64,000 bases of DNA, taken from contig URYF01000001.1 of the NCBI GenBank assembly GCA_900551965.1, positions 1 through 64,000 of the forward strand, in the 5' to 3' direction. Made by a program: the position numbers and the translations under genes. The notes beneath the pieces were generated by a model, which was not told where the DNA came from, did no database searches, and saw only the letters and a list, made by a program, of their open reading frames with translations. Shown piece after piece: positions 36,626 to 44,342 of the stretch. Source of the DNA: an uncultured bacterium (lineage in GTDB: Bacteria > Cyanobacteriota > Vampirovibrionia > Gastranaerophilales > Gastranaerophilaceae). The number at the start of each line of letters is the position of its first letter. The first letter of the stretch is position 1.

Positions 36626-36758
36626 TTTTTAAATAAATGTTTATATTAAACCGACGCAGCAGACGAATTTTAGAAGGCTTGTTTTAAATAAAACGAGACA
36701 CCGTTGTGTTGGAAATAAAGTTTAAGACAAGACCTTTAAGATTAGGGGTCTTGTTTTT
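36626..36758 (+). ncRNA. Candidate structured RNA of about 130 nt
   Basis: Between a promoter and a Rho-independent terminator lies a stretch with no reading frame but consistent folding. A long-range helix pairs CCGACGCAGC (36651-36660) with GTTGTGTTGG (36703-36712), ten pairs with three G-U wobbles. Inside it CTTGTTTT (36678-36685) pairs with AAAACGAG (36690-36697) over an AAAT loop. The terminator stem is 36727-36754. It is either a free small RNA or a leader with attenuation ahead of the 28-codon frame and the gene at 36978. It does not carry the conserved SRP RNA motif. Confidence 0.5.
36727..36754 (+). terminator. Rho-independent terminator of the structured RNA
   Basis: Perfect 8-bp stem ACAAGACC / GGTCTTGT (36727-36734 with 36747-36754), followed by TTTTGTTTG. 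Confidence 0.75.
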
Positions 36759-36842
36759 GTTTGTAACAAATGTAAAAAATAATTGTAAAAAAGGCAATTA
36801 ATATTTTTTACGATATTTAAAGAAAAAGTGAAGGTTAAAGTT

Positions 36843-36929
36843 ATGAAAAATAAAAATATTCGACGAAACTCAACTATAAAGGCAAATGCTCCAATCGTCA
36901 GATTAATGAATTTAGTTTGGGGCTTGTAA
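36843..36929 (+). CDS. Possible 28-residue basic peptide
   Basis: ATG with GAAGGT eight bases upstream and 28 codons: MKNKNIRRNSTIKANAPIVR then LMNLVWGL. The basic N-half and hydrophobic C-half would suit a small membrane-associated or leader peptide. It sits between the structured RNA terminator and a short hairpin, CAGGACA / TGTCCTG (36945-36951 with 36956-36962), that lies just before the ribosome binding site of the next gene; translation of the peptide could affect that gene. Confidence 0.4.
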   Translation: MKNKNIRRNSTIKANAPIVRLMNLVWGL

Positions 36930-36977
36930 TACACAAGTTGAGGGCAGGACAATGTTGTCCTGTATAGGATAAGGAAA

Positions 36978-38303
36978 ATGATACCAAAATTAACAGCAAG
37001 TACAATTTACTCCACATTAGGAAATAACAGTTCTCTGGTTCCATTGGCAATGAAAGATATTGCCAATAGCTGCGGTTTAACAGCAGCTTCTTATATGGCA
37101 GGGGACAAAGTAGAGGGAAAAGATAGATTTATTGACGAATTTGGCACGCAGGCTATTTGGCTGTGGGGAATTCCTGCTTATAAAAAGATTTTAGACGTTG
37201 CTATGTTTAAACCGCTTGGGTTTGATCCGAAAGTAGATGCAAGAATTTTGAAAAATCCTGAGATATTAGCGGCAGCAAGAGAATTAGCCCCGACAGAAGC
37301 TGTGAAAAATAGCTTAAAATCAGCAGCAGAGCATGCTTCTAAATTCAAAGCTTTAACTGTAGCAAAATTTGCAGCATCAACTGTTTTGACAACTTTAACA
37401 TATTTAGGTTTGACAAAATTCAGACATAAATACACGGAAGACCAGATTAAAAAGGATTACTTTGAAAAACAAAAAGGTAAAAATGTTTCATTCATGGATA
37501 AATCTAATAATGTTCCATTTTCTTCTGCGTTTTCACCAGTTTATAATAATATCGGAAATAAGGGAGTAACCTTCACCGGAGGAGTGCAAGACTTTATATT
37601 TGATCCTGTGAAAAACTTGATGCTTGTAGATGCATCTATTACCGGGGAAAGACTTTCACATTCAAGAAACCCGCAGGATTTCTTTGGTTACGTTATTAAA
37701 GAAGGAAGTTTCTGGGCATTTATGTATTTGGCAGGTCCATTGATTTCAAAAGCGCTTGAAAAAAGTGCAGACAAAAAAGGAAGATCTATAGACTTAGATG
37801 CAAGAGTTCTTGAATCCTGCGAATTTAAAGATGCGTTTGCAAATGGTTCTGTCAAATCTCATTTGAATAGTTTCAAAGCGGCAGACAAATCTGATGTTGA
37901 AATTTACAAATTTGCTGTTAATTCTGTAAATTCAGCTAAAGCCGAAGGTAAAAACTTGATTACAGAAATGGCTGCAAAATCCGATATTATCGGGCTGTTA
38001 AAAGATTCAGATAAGGTTGATACAAGAAAGTATATTGACTTAGGCGAATTAAGAGGAGTTTCTGAAAAGATTGAAAAACTTTTGAATCAATATGAGAAAT
38101 CCGGACAAACTATTGATGAATTTTTTAAATCTGTTAGAAAGTTAAAAAGAAGTGCCGTATTGAAAAATATGGGTGCTTGTGTGGGTGCGCTTGGTGTTCT
38201 GGCTCCTGCAATAATGCTTCTTATGAGAAAATTTAGTCCGGAATATCAAGTAAAAGCAGATGTTGAAAAGAAATTAGCAGAATCCTTGGTTACAAAAAAA
38301 TAA
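36978..38303 (+). CDS. Hypothetical membrane-associated protein
   Basis: 441 residues with no family I recognise. Several moderately hydrophobic helices: about 48-62 (AIWLWGIPAYKKILD), 118-142 (FAASTVLTTLTYLGLTKF), 238-252 (GSFWAFMYLAGPLIS) and 400-422 (MGACVGALGVLAPAIMLLM), so it probably binds or spans the membrane. NNIGNKGVTFTGGVQDF (about 195) is a short Gly-rich motif. The rest is Lys/Ala/Asp-rich helix. GGATAAGG precedes the ATG. It follows the small-RNA and leader region and precedes the PerR-like regulator, which has its own promoter. Confidence 0.6.
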   Translation: MIPKLTASTIYSTLGNNSSLVPLAMKDIANSCGLTAASYMAGDKVEGKDRFIDEFGTQAIWLWGIPAYKKILDVAMFKPLGFDPKVDARILKNPEILAAARELAPTEAVKNSLKSAAEHASKFKALTVAKFAASTVLTTLTYLGLTKFRHKYTEDQIKKDYFEKQKGKNVSFMDKSNNVPFSSAFSPVYNNIGNKGVTFTGGVQDFIFDPVKNLMLVDASITGERLSHSRNPQDFFGYVIKEGSFWAFMYLAGPLISKALEKSADKKGRSIDLDARVLESCEFKDAFANGSVKSHLNSFKAADKSDVEIYKFAVNSVNSAKAEGKNLITEMAAKSDIIGLLKDSDKVDTRKYIDLGELRGVSEKIEKLLNQYEKSGQTIDEFFKSVRKLKRSAVLKNMGACVGALGVLAPAIMLLMRKFSPEYQVKADVEKKLAESLVTKK

Positions 38304-38313
38304 TTTGAGATTA

Positions 38314-38342
38314 TTGACAAATTTGGATAAATTAGTTAAACT
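38314..38342 (+). promoter_or_regulatory. Promoter of the PerR-like regulator-rubredoxin operon
   Basis: TTGACA (38314-38319), 17-base spacer, TAAACT (38337-38342); expected start near 38349. Confidence 0.75.
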
Positions 38343-38356
38343 GATAATAGTTATCA
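38342..38356 (+). promoter_or_regulatory. Fur/PerR-type operator overlapping -10 and +1
   Basis: TGATAATAGTTATCA is a 7-1-7 inverted repeat (six of seven positions symmetrical) of the kind bound by Fur-superfamily regulators. It covers the end of the -10 box and the transcription start, the right place for autorepression by the gene product. Confidence 0.6.
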
Positions 38357-38369
38357 ATTTGGATTAGCT

Positions 38370-38759
38370 ATGAATTACTCAAAACAACGTGAAAAAATTT
38401 TAGATGTTTTAACAAACAATGCGGTTCACCCAACTGCAGAGGAGCTGCTTGAATTTTTAAAAAAAGCTGATTCAAATATTGGGATAACTACTTTGTACAG
38501 GAATTTAAACCAGCTGGCGGAGGCTGGTATGATTAAAAAAATTGACGGGCTTGAAGCTTCTGCACACTTTGATCATAATACATTTGAACACTATCATTTT
38601 ATATGTAAAGATTGTGGAAAGGTTTTTGATATCCCGGCAGGAGTAGCTCCGGCATTAGTTGAAAATACCCGCCTGGCTACAGGATTTGAAATAATAAGTC
38701 ATGATATAGTATTTCATGGTATATGCAGTGAATGTAAAAAGAGAAAGGAAAACAATTAA
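38370..38759 (+). CDS. Fur-family regulator, PerR-like
   Basis: 129 residues. An N-terminal winged helix ([22 protein letters not shown]...[18 protein letters not shown]) is followed by the dimer domain with [22 protein letters not shown] and a second zinc pair CSECKK. The Asp after CGKVF, where ferric uptake regulators usually have Glu, and the EHYHF cluster favour PerR, the peroxide sensor that is inactivated by Fe-catalysed His oxidation. Co-transcription with rubredoxin two bases downstream agrees. Autoregulation is suggested by the operator in its promoter. A Fur or Zur role is less likely but not excluded. Confidence 0.85.
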   Translation: MNYSKQREKILDVLTNNAVHPTAEELLEFLKKADSNIGITTLYRNLNQLAEAGMIKKIDGLEASAHFDHNTFEHYHFICKDCGKVFDIPAGVAPALVENTRLATGFEIISHDIVFHGICSECKKRKENN

Positions 38760-38761
38760 TT

Positions 38762-38902
38762 ATGGAAAAATGGGTTTGTATGGTATGCGGTTACGTGTAT
38801 GATCCGGCAGAAAATGATAATGTAGCATTTGAAGATCTTCCGGAAGATTATGTATGTCCGTTATGTTCAGTTGGCAAAGACCAATTTGAAAAAGAAAGCT
38901 AA
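38762..38902 (+). CDS. Rubredoxin
   Basis: 46-residue electron carrier with the Fe(Cys)4 motifs [12 protein letters not shown] (residues 6-9) and [12 protein letters not shown]. Slightly shorter than the usual 52-54 residues because the middle loop ([14 protein letters not shown]) is reduced and lacks the common PGTKFEDIPDDWVCP spacing. AAAGGA precedes the ATG, two bases after the PerR-like gene. Rubredoxins pass electrons to rubrerythrin or superoxide reductase in anaerobes, matching a peroxide-responsive operon. Confidence 0.95.
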   Translation: MEKWVCMVCGYVYDPAENDNVAFEDLPEDYVCPLCSVGKDQFEKES

Positions 38903-38911
38903 TTCATAGTA

Positions 38912-38949
38912 AAAATGGGGCGCCTGAGTATTCTCAGGCGCCCCATTTT
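38912..38949. terminator. Long perfect-stem bidirectional terminator
   Basis: 17-bp perfect stem from AAAATGGGGCGCCTGAG (38912-38928) and its complement (38933-38949), loop TATT. It separates the rubredoxin operon from the convergent lipoprotein gene and offers T-runs on both strands. Confidence 0.85.
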
Positions 38950-38961
38950 ATTATTTTGTAT

Positions 38962-39507
38962 TTACCAATCTTTCAATTGTTCAAAAATACTTCCAAGTTT
39001 TGCGGCCTCTTCACTGCCTATTCCATCAATAGAAAATATTTGATTTTTAGCAGGGTTTACTATGCAAAATTCATTGCACATGTTTGAAAAATCTACATCA
39101 GCCTGAGCTTCTTCTAAGCTGGAAAACTCTTTAAGTCCGGCAGCTTGCTGTGGGTAAAAGTTGTATTTGTCGGAGTATTCAGTACTGTTTTTTAAAGGTT
39201 CAACGGTATCAATGAAAGTTTGTGCATAAGGGCAGTCAGCGCCTACATAATATATCGCAAACTTTTTATCCGTGTATAGTTCTTTATATTCACTTTTGGT
39301 TTTAACATAATTTACGGTATTTTCAGGAATGTTTTTTACTGAGTACTTTATTCCTCCAAGTCCTGTTAATTTGATTGCAGGTTTTTGTGCTTCTGCTTGT
39401 TCTTTTGCTGCAGGAACTGTTGTTTGTTGTTTTGGCTTTTGTCCGCAGCCGGAAATCCCGAGTCCTAAAATTAGGATACAAACTGCTGCTAACATTGAAT
39501 TTTTCAT
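38962..39507 (-). CDS. Lipoprotein with thioredoxin-like segment
   Basis: 181 residues. A lipoprotein signal (MKNSMLAAVCILILGLGISG followed by Cys21) means lipid anchoring. An Ala/Gln/Lys linker leads to a domain with FAIYYVGADCPYAQTFIDTV, which looks like the beta1-alpha1 region of a thioredoxin fold with a single Cys (CPY) instead of CxxC, and a later CNEFCIV pair. The start at 39507 has AAAGGAGA upstream. Function is unknown; a periplasmic redox or binding role is possible. It is convergent with the rubredoxin operon. Confidence 0.7.
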   Translation of the reverse strand: MKNSMLAAVCILILGLGISGCGQKPKQQTTVPAAKEQAEAQKPAIKLTGLGGIKYSVKNIPENTVNYVKTKSEYKELYTDKKFAIYYVGADCPYAQTFIDTVEPLKNSTEYSDKYNFYPQQAAGLKEFSSLEEAQADVDFSNMCNEFCIVNPAKNQIFSIDGIGSEEAAKLGSIFEQLKDW

Positions 39508-39594
39508 ATTAATCTCCTTTTTTATAAACATTTTTATTATATATTTCTATTTATATGCTGACATCATTTAAAAAAATTATATTATAATGTAATT

Positions 39595-40416
39595 ATGGCA
39601 GAGCTGGAGAAGGATTTAGTTAAATATTTTAAAAGTCTTGGGCTGAATGTTCATACTTCAACAAAAGCAAGAGGGCATATGGGCTTTTATTCAAGAGCGC
39701 GTATTGATGTATCTAAAAATATTCCCAAAAACAGGGTTGTTCCAACCTTGTTGCATGAATTTGCGCATTATGTGCATTCTCGGATAGAACCGTTTATGGA
39801 AAAAAACGGCGGCACCCTTGAAGTTCTTTTTGCAGATGATAGAGTTTCTTTATATGAAGAGGAACTTTTGGCTGTTACCGGTATTGTTGATTCGCATTCA
39901 AAATGTGAAAGGCTTATTTATCATAAAAATATAGTAAAAGATAAAATTTTGGAGTATGAAAAGATTATTAAAAATCGTTATCCGAAATTTTTACGTTCTA
40001 AAAAATTTAAAGAGTTTGATAGGTATATTAAAAAATCAAAAGCGCGTTATCTTTTGAAATACGACAGGATTAAATTGGTATCAGGTGTCTTGTTTAAAAA
40101 GACTGAAATTTTTACTATTGATAATATTGAAAAAGATTTTTGTGATATGCCGCCTGAATTTGCAGCATATATTAGGTTAAAATCCTGCCAGAAAAAGCAA
40201 GCAAGAATTTCTGCTAAAATTAACAGGCTGAAAAAATATTATTCAAAGCCTGCGGAATTGTTTGCCAGATTTGTAGAAGGGCTGTATTTATACCCTGAGC
40301 AGGTTAAAAATACAGCACCTTATACTTATAAAAAATTTTATGAACTGTTGAATGACGGGTATTATCCACATTTGTCAAAAGTTCTTGATATGGTTTATAT
40401 ACCGGTAAGTTTATAG
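39595..40416 (+). CDS. Putative zinc metallopeptidase (HEFAH motif)
   Basis: 273 residues. VVPTLLHEFAHYVHSRIEP carries an HExxH zinc site (His54, Glu55, His58), and KPAELFARFVEGLY near 219-232 supplies Glu221 as a plausible third ligand, the arrangement of gluzincin and ImmA/IrrE-like peptidases. The segment between them is Lys/Tyr-rich helix. No signal peptide, so action in the cytoplasm is likely. It has no neighbour of related function and no adjacent xre-type repressor, so an ImmA role is not supported. Its last 22 bases overlap the convergent zinc-ribbon gene. Confidence 0.7.
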   Translation: MAELEKDLVKYFKSLGLNVHTSTKARGHMGFYSRARIDVSKNIPKNRVVPTLLHEFAHYVHSRIEPFMEKNGGTLEVLFADDRVSLYEEELLAVTGIVDSHSKCERLIYHKNIVKDKILEYEKIIKNRYPKFLRSKKFKEFDRYIKKSKARYLLKYDRIKLVSGVLFKKTEIFTIDNIEKDFCDMPPEFAAYIRLKSCQKKQARISAKINRLKKYYSKPAELFARFVEGLYLYPEQVKNTAPYTYKKFYELLNDGYYPHLSKVLDMVYIPVSL

Positions 40417-40910
40417 AAAACTTTTTGGAGAATAGTTCTGTCAGTTTTTGAATCAGCGTATTTTTGATCCAGTGCAGCTAACTCCTGCCCCGCAGTTTTG
40501 TATACGTGGCGAAGAATGTCTTCATCTCTTTGGTCGTTGTTTTCGTATTCTGCTCTAATTTTTACAAGCTCGCTGTTGTCAAGAAACTTTCCGCCGCAGT
40601 TATAGCATTCGTCAATTTGAATTGTCTGATGTATGCTTGAATGGTTTTTAACCATTTTGCTTCCACAGTTTGGGCAGAATCTGTCCATTGTTTCGTTAAC
40701 TTTTTGAAAACTTGAACTATTGATTTTTTCAAGTACTGCTGAGATATCTTCGTCTTGTTCATCAAATTTGTTAAATTCCCTGTTGTCAAAATATATGCCG
40801 CCGCAGCCTTGGGTACATATATCAAGACTTATACCTTGATTTGTTATGAATACCTTTTCCATATCTTTTCCGCAAGCCGGACATTTTAAAGTTTGTAGTG
40901 AATCAGCCAT
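40395..40910 (-). CDS. Protein with two TFIIB-type zinc ribbons
   Basis: 171 residues with two zinc ribbons of the zf-TFIIB kind: LKCPACGKDMEKVF...LDICTQGCGGIYFDNREF (about 8-50) and FCPNCGSKMVKNH...IDECYNCGGKFLDNSEL (about 78-117), each ending in the typical G-G-x-[YF]-x-D-x-x-E/L. A charged helical tail follows. Such proteins are widespread and uncharacterised; nucleic acid or protein binding is inferred. The ATG at 40910 follows AAAGGCG and is chosen over one five codons upstream. Confidence 0.85.
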   Translation of the reverse strand: MADSLQTLKCPACGKDMEKVFITNQGISLDICTQGCGGIYFDNREFNKFDEQDEDISAVLEKINSSSFQKVNETMDRFCPNCGSKMVKNHSSIHQTIQIDECYNCGGKFLDNSELVKIRAEYENNDQRDEDILRHVYKTAGQELAALDQKYADSKTDRTILQKVFYKLTGI

Positions 40911-41011
40911 TTTTTCGCCTTTCATATATTATTCCATTTAAATAATGTATCATTCATCTGCTTTTTTCATCATACAATTACATTATTTTAAAATAGAATT
41001 GTAAAAATTTT

Positions 41012-41040
41012 TTGTATTTCTTTCAAAAATATTGTACAAT
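41012..41040 (+). promoter_or_regulatory. Promoter of the HD-GYP signalling operon
   Basis: TTGTAT (41012-41017), 17-base spacer, TACAAT (41035-41040); start expected near 41047, directly before the Shine-Dalgarno AAAAAGGA and the ATG at 41059. Confidence 0.65.
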
Positions 41041-41058
41041 ATATTAAAAAGGAAAACT

Positions 41059-42801
41059 ATGACAGAAGGTAGAGTAGTAAAAAAAGAAGAGGCAGAAAAA
41101 AATCTTCATCAGGTAATAGAGGCACTTGATGAAAAAGATTATGCGAAAGCTCGGAAGTATATTGATAAAGCTTATAAGGTTTATCAATCGAGTGAAGACA
41201 CCGAAGGTGTATCAATATGTTTAAGTTTAATAGCTTTTTTAGACTATTCTCAAGATAAAAACAAATACGAAGGTGCTATTGCTCTATTGAATGACGGGAC
41301 ATTTATGGCTCAGCGTTCAGGCAGTGACACAGCTTTATTAATCAATGAACTGGTGCTTGGTAATATGAATTTTGCAGAAATGAATAAAGATGTTGCACTT
41401 ATTCATTATAACAATGCTTTAAAATTATCTGTAGGGGAAGATAGGTATTCTCTTTCAGGACATATCAATACCAGAATACGTCAATTACAAAACAATATGG
41501 ATTATTCTCTGCCGATAAAAAGTGATCCTTTAGTTTCACTTGTAAAGATAAGCCGTTCTATTACAGCACTGACTGATATTGATGAGCTTTTGCGTGTAAT
41601 TGCAGAAGAAACTAAAAATGCAATACAAGCAGATAGATGTACGGTATTTTTATGGGATAAGGATTCAGATGAGCTGTGGTCTAAGGTTGCGTTGGGTCTT
41701 GAGGCAAGCAAAGAGATTCGTTTCCCTGCAGACAAAGGGCTTGCCGGGTATGTTGTAAAAACCGGTGAATCGTTAAATATTGTAGATGCATACAGCGATT
41801 CAAGGTTTAACCCGGAAGTTGATACAAAAACAGGTTATAAGACAAAAACGATTTTGTGTATGCCTATTATGAATAATAATCGTGAAATTATTGGTGCTTT
41901 TCAGGTTCTGAATAAAATTGACGGTGTATTTACTAAAAATGATGAAGATTTACTTGTTGCAATCGGAGGCAGCGCAAGTATTGCACTTGAAAATGCTCAA
42001 TTATTTGATAAACAACTTCAAATGTATCATGAACAGAAATTGTTATTTGAAAGCTTTATAGATACTCTTGCAATGTCTATAGATGCGCGCGATAAAATTA
42101 CTGCAGGTCATTCAACACGAGTGCGTTTGTATTCAACTCTTTTGGCAAAGGCTGTGGGTATGGATTCAAAAGAAATCGGGCTGCTTGAAAAGGCTGCAGC
42201 TTTGCATGATATTGGTAAAATAGGTATTAGAGATTCTGTTTTGCAAAAAGATGGTAAATTAACTGATGAAGAATATAAGCATATTCAGGAACACGTTAGA
42301 ATTACCCATAATATTTTGAATAGAATTTATATGTCACAAGATTTCAGGATGATAACTGAGATGGCTTGTTCCCATCATGAAAAATGGGATGGGACAGGTT
42401 ATTACAGGCACTTGAAAGGTGAAGAAATAACTCTTGGTGGCAGAATTTTGGCGGTTGCTGATGTGTTTGATGCGATAACCTCAAAACGTCACTATCGTGA
42501 TAAAATGCCGATTGTAAATGTTATTGATATCCTTATCAAAGGCAGGAATTCTCATTTTGATATGCGTCTTGTGGATTCATTTTTGAATATTCCCGTTAAT
42601 AAAATTATAAAAGTATTTTTATCAGAATCTCATGGTAAAATGAAAGCTGAAGATGAAAAAATTCTGACAAAATATGATTTAGCTGCTATCCATAGTTTTG
42701 GAACTGCAGAATCTATGACTGATGAGGAAAAACAAATATTTGATTTGTTTAACTTCTATTATACAGGCAAAAACGATGAAAAAGGGGGAGAAGATCAATG
42801 A
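41059..42801 (+). CDS. GAF-domain HD-GYP cyclic di-GMP phosphodiesterase
   Basis: 580 residues. TPR-like helices (about 1-150), a GAF sensor (about 165-320, RCTVFLWDKDSDELWSKVALG and DKGLAGYVVKTGE), and an HD-GYP domain: HSTRVRLYSTLLAKAVG, LHDIGKIGI with HD at 383-384, HVRITHNIL, CSHHEKWDGTGY and ADVFDAITSKRHYR. The name-giving GYP is GYY here (GTGYYRHLKGEEI), a variation whose effect on activity is unclear; metal-binding His and Asp are kept. It should hydrolyse cyclic di-GMP in response to a small ligand or redox signal. It overlaps the next gene by four bases (ATGA). Confidence 0.9.
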   Translation: MTEGRVVKKEEAEKNLHQVIEALDEKDYAKARKYIDKAYKVYQSSEDTEGVSICLSLIAFLDYSQDKNKYEGAIALLNDGTFMAQRSGSDTALLINELVLGNMNFAEMNKDVALIHYNNALKLSVGEDRYSLSGHINTRIRQLQNNMDYSLPIKSDPLVSLVKISRSITALTDIDELLRVIAEETKNAIQADRCTVFLWDKDSDELWSKVALGLEASKEIRFPADKGLAGYVVKTGESLNIVDAYSDSRFNPEVDTKTGYKTKTILCMPIMNNNREIIGAFQVLNKIDGVFTKNDEDLLVAIGGSASIALENAQLFDKQLQMYHEQKLLFESFIDTLAMSIDARDKITAGHSTRVRLYSTLLAKAVGMDSKEIGLLEKAAALHDIGKIGIRDSVLQKDGKLTDEEYKHIQEHVRITHNILNRIYMSQDFRMITEMACSHHEKWDGTGYYRHLKGEEITLGGRILAVADVFDAITSKRHYRDKMPIVNVIDILIKGRNSHFDMRLVDSFLNIPVNKIIKVFLSESHGKMKAEDEKILTKYDLAAIHSFGTAESMTDEEKQIFDLFNFYYTGKNDEKGGEDQ

Positions 42802-44342
42802 AAAAATGTTTGATTATATCTTTGCTTGCTGTTTCATCAACAATAAATTCTGCTATGGCATTTGATTTGAGTAATATTAAACCGGTTAATCCGCTTGATA
42901 ACAATCCTGCAACTTATCAGGAAGTTGTCAATCAGCCTTCTTATGAATTGAAACGCGGTACCCTGACTAGAAATGCGATTAAAAATCAGTACACAATTGC
43001 GATGGATAAATTTATGCAAAGCAATGTGCGTTCATCTTATCAGGATTTTAAAATGCTCATTGATAATATAGTCCCAAATGACTATATATATATGAGGTTG
43101 ACCCAGGAAATGGCTGCTATCGGCTTTTTTTCACTTGCAGAGTTATCTATGTCAAAAATTCAGGATAATGATATTTCTTCTTTAATGGAAGATGATGTTA
43201 AAACTTATTATTTCCCGAATTATCGCCTGACTCATAAGGACCAGATGTATTTGGCTGAGATGTTTTCGAATATTATGTATAATGATCAAAGTAGTGAGGC
43301 TACAAATGAATTGATGAAACAAACAGCCTTGCTTACAGACTCTGATTATGCAAATTATCTTGTAGCATTTGGCAGCATGAAAAACGGTGATATAAAACAG
43401 GCTCAAAAATCTATAGACGATGCGATTTCAAAAAATCCTAAAAATTTGAATTATAAAAGGTTAAAAGCTGAAATTTACTCACAGTCAAATAAACCTCAAG
43501 ACGGGGTTAAATACCTAAACGACTTGGATCAAAATGATATCAATACGATAGTTTTTGATAAACAGCTTCATTCATCACAGCAATATATTCTTTATAAAGC
43601 TGCTAAAAATGATTATTGGAAAAAGTACCATTTAGCGTATTACTATTATGATGAAGGTGAATTGACTAAAGCTTTGCGTGTCTTACAGACGTCAATTTCG
43701 GGTAAGAAAAATATTAACAAAGAAGTTTATGCGCTTACTGCAAAAGTTTATTATGATATGAAAGAGTTTGAGAAAGCTCAGGATTATGCGCTAAAAGCTG
43801 TTGATATTGAGCCGGGGCATTCAGATGCTTTGATTACGCTTGGAAATATTGCTGTCCGTAATAATGATTTAAAACTTGCGGAAGGCTATTTTAAAAAAGC
43901 TGTATCAAAGGATAGAACCTGCGTTGCTGAAATTAAGCTTGCTGAAATTTATCAAAAGATGAATAATGTTAAAAAAGCAAAAGACATATATTCAAAAGTT
44001 CTGCGTGCCAGTTCAAAATCTTATGAAGCATATTATCAAATGGCACTATTAGAAAAAGATAGAGAATTAGCTTATTTGAAAAAAGCTATTGCTATTAATC
44101 CAAATTTTAAAGATGGCTGGATTGATTTAGCAAAGCTTGAAATAAATAAAGAAGCTTATGAACAGGCACTTACTTATCTGGGTATTGCAAAATATATTGA
44201 TGATAATGACTACAGGTATTATTATTATTTCGGGCTTGTTTTGAAAAATAAAGGGTTGGTCGCCGAAGCTAATAAAAATTTTGAAAAATGTTTAAACTTA
44301 AACCCTGATTATCAGTTGGCAAAAGAGGAATTAAAGATATGA
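42798..44342 (+). CDS. Exported TPR-repeat protein
   Basis: 514 residues. A signal peptide (MKKCLIISLLAVSSTINSAM-AFA-like, cleavage near residue 22) is followed by an unassigned N-terminal domain and about nine tetratricopeptide repeats from about 190 onward (for example KEVYALTAKVYYDMKEFEKA and SDALITLGNIAVRNNDLKLA). TPR proteins build protein-protein scaffolds; this one is expected in the periplasm or at the outer membrane. Its start codon overlaps the HD-GYP gene and its stop overlaps the response regulator, so the three are tightly coupled. Confidence 0.85.
   Translation: MKKCLIISLLAVSSTINSAMAFDLSNIKPVNPLDNNPATYQEVVNQPSYELKRGTLTRNAIKNQYTIAMDKFMQSNVRSSYQDFKMLIDNIVPNDYIYMRLTQEMAAIGFFSLAELSMSKIQDNDISSLMEDDVKTYYFPNYRLTHKDQMYLAEMFSNIMYNDQSSEATNELMKQTALLTDSDYANYLVAFGSMKNGDIKQAQKSIDDAISKNPKNLNYKRLKAEIYSQSNKPQDGVKYLNDLDQNDINTIVFDKQLHSSQQYILYKAAKNDYWKKYHLAYYYYDEGELTKALRVLQTSISGKKNINKEVYALTAKVYYDMKEFEKAQDYALKAVDIEPGHSDALITLGNIAVRNNDLKLAEGYFKKAVSKDRTCVAEIKLAEIYQKMNNVKKAKDIYSKVLRASSKSYEAYYQMALLEKDRELAYLKKAIAINPNFKDGWIDLAKLEINKEAYEQALTYLGIAKYIDDNDYRYYYYFGLVLKNKGLVAEANKNFEKCLNLNPDYQLAKEELKI

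Noticed and set aside
36626..36758. SRP (4.5S-type) or 6S RNA
   Set aside because: The conserved SRP GGAAGCAG-type loop is not present, and length and fold do not fit 6S RNA.
38912..38949. Phage attachment site or transposon end
   Set aside because: The 17-bp perfect stem with a 4-base loop between two convergent genes is fully explained as a bidirectional terminator.
39595..40416. ImmA/IrrE anti-repressor of the phage module
   Set aside because: It is 18 kb from the phage genes and has no xre-type neighbour; only the zinc motif is shared.
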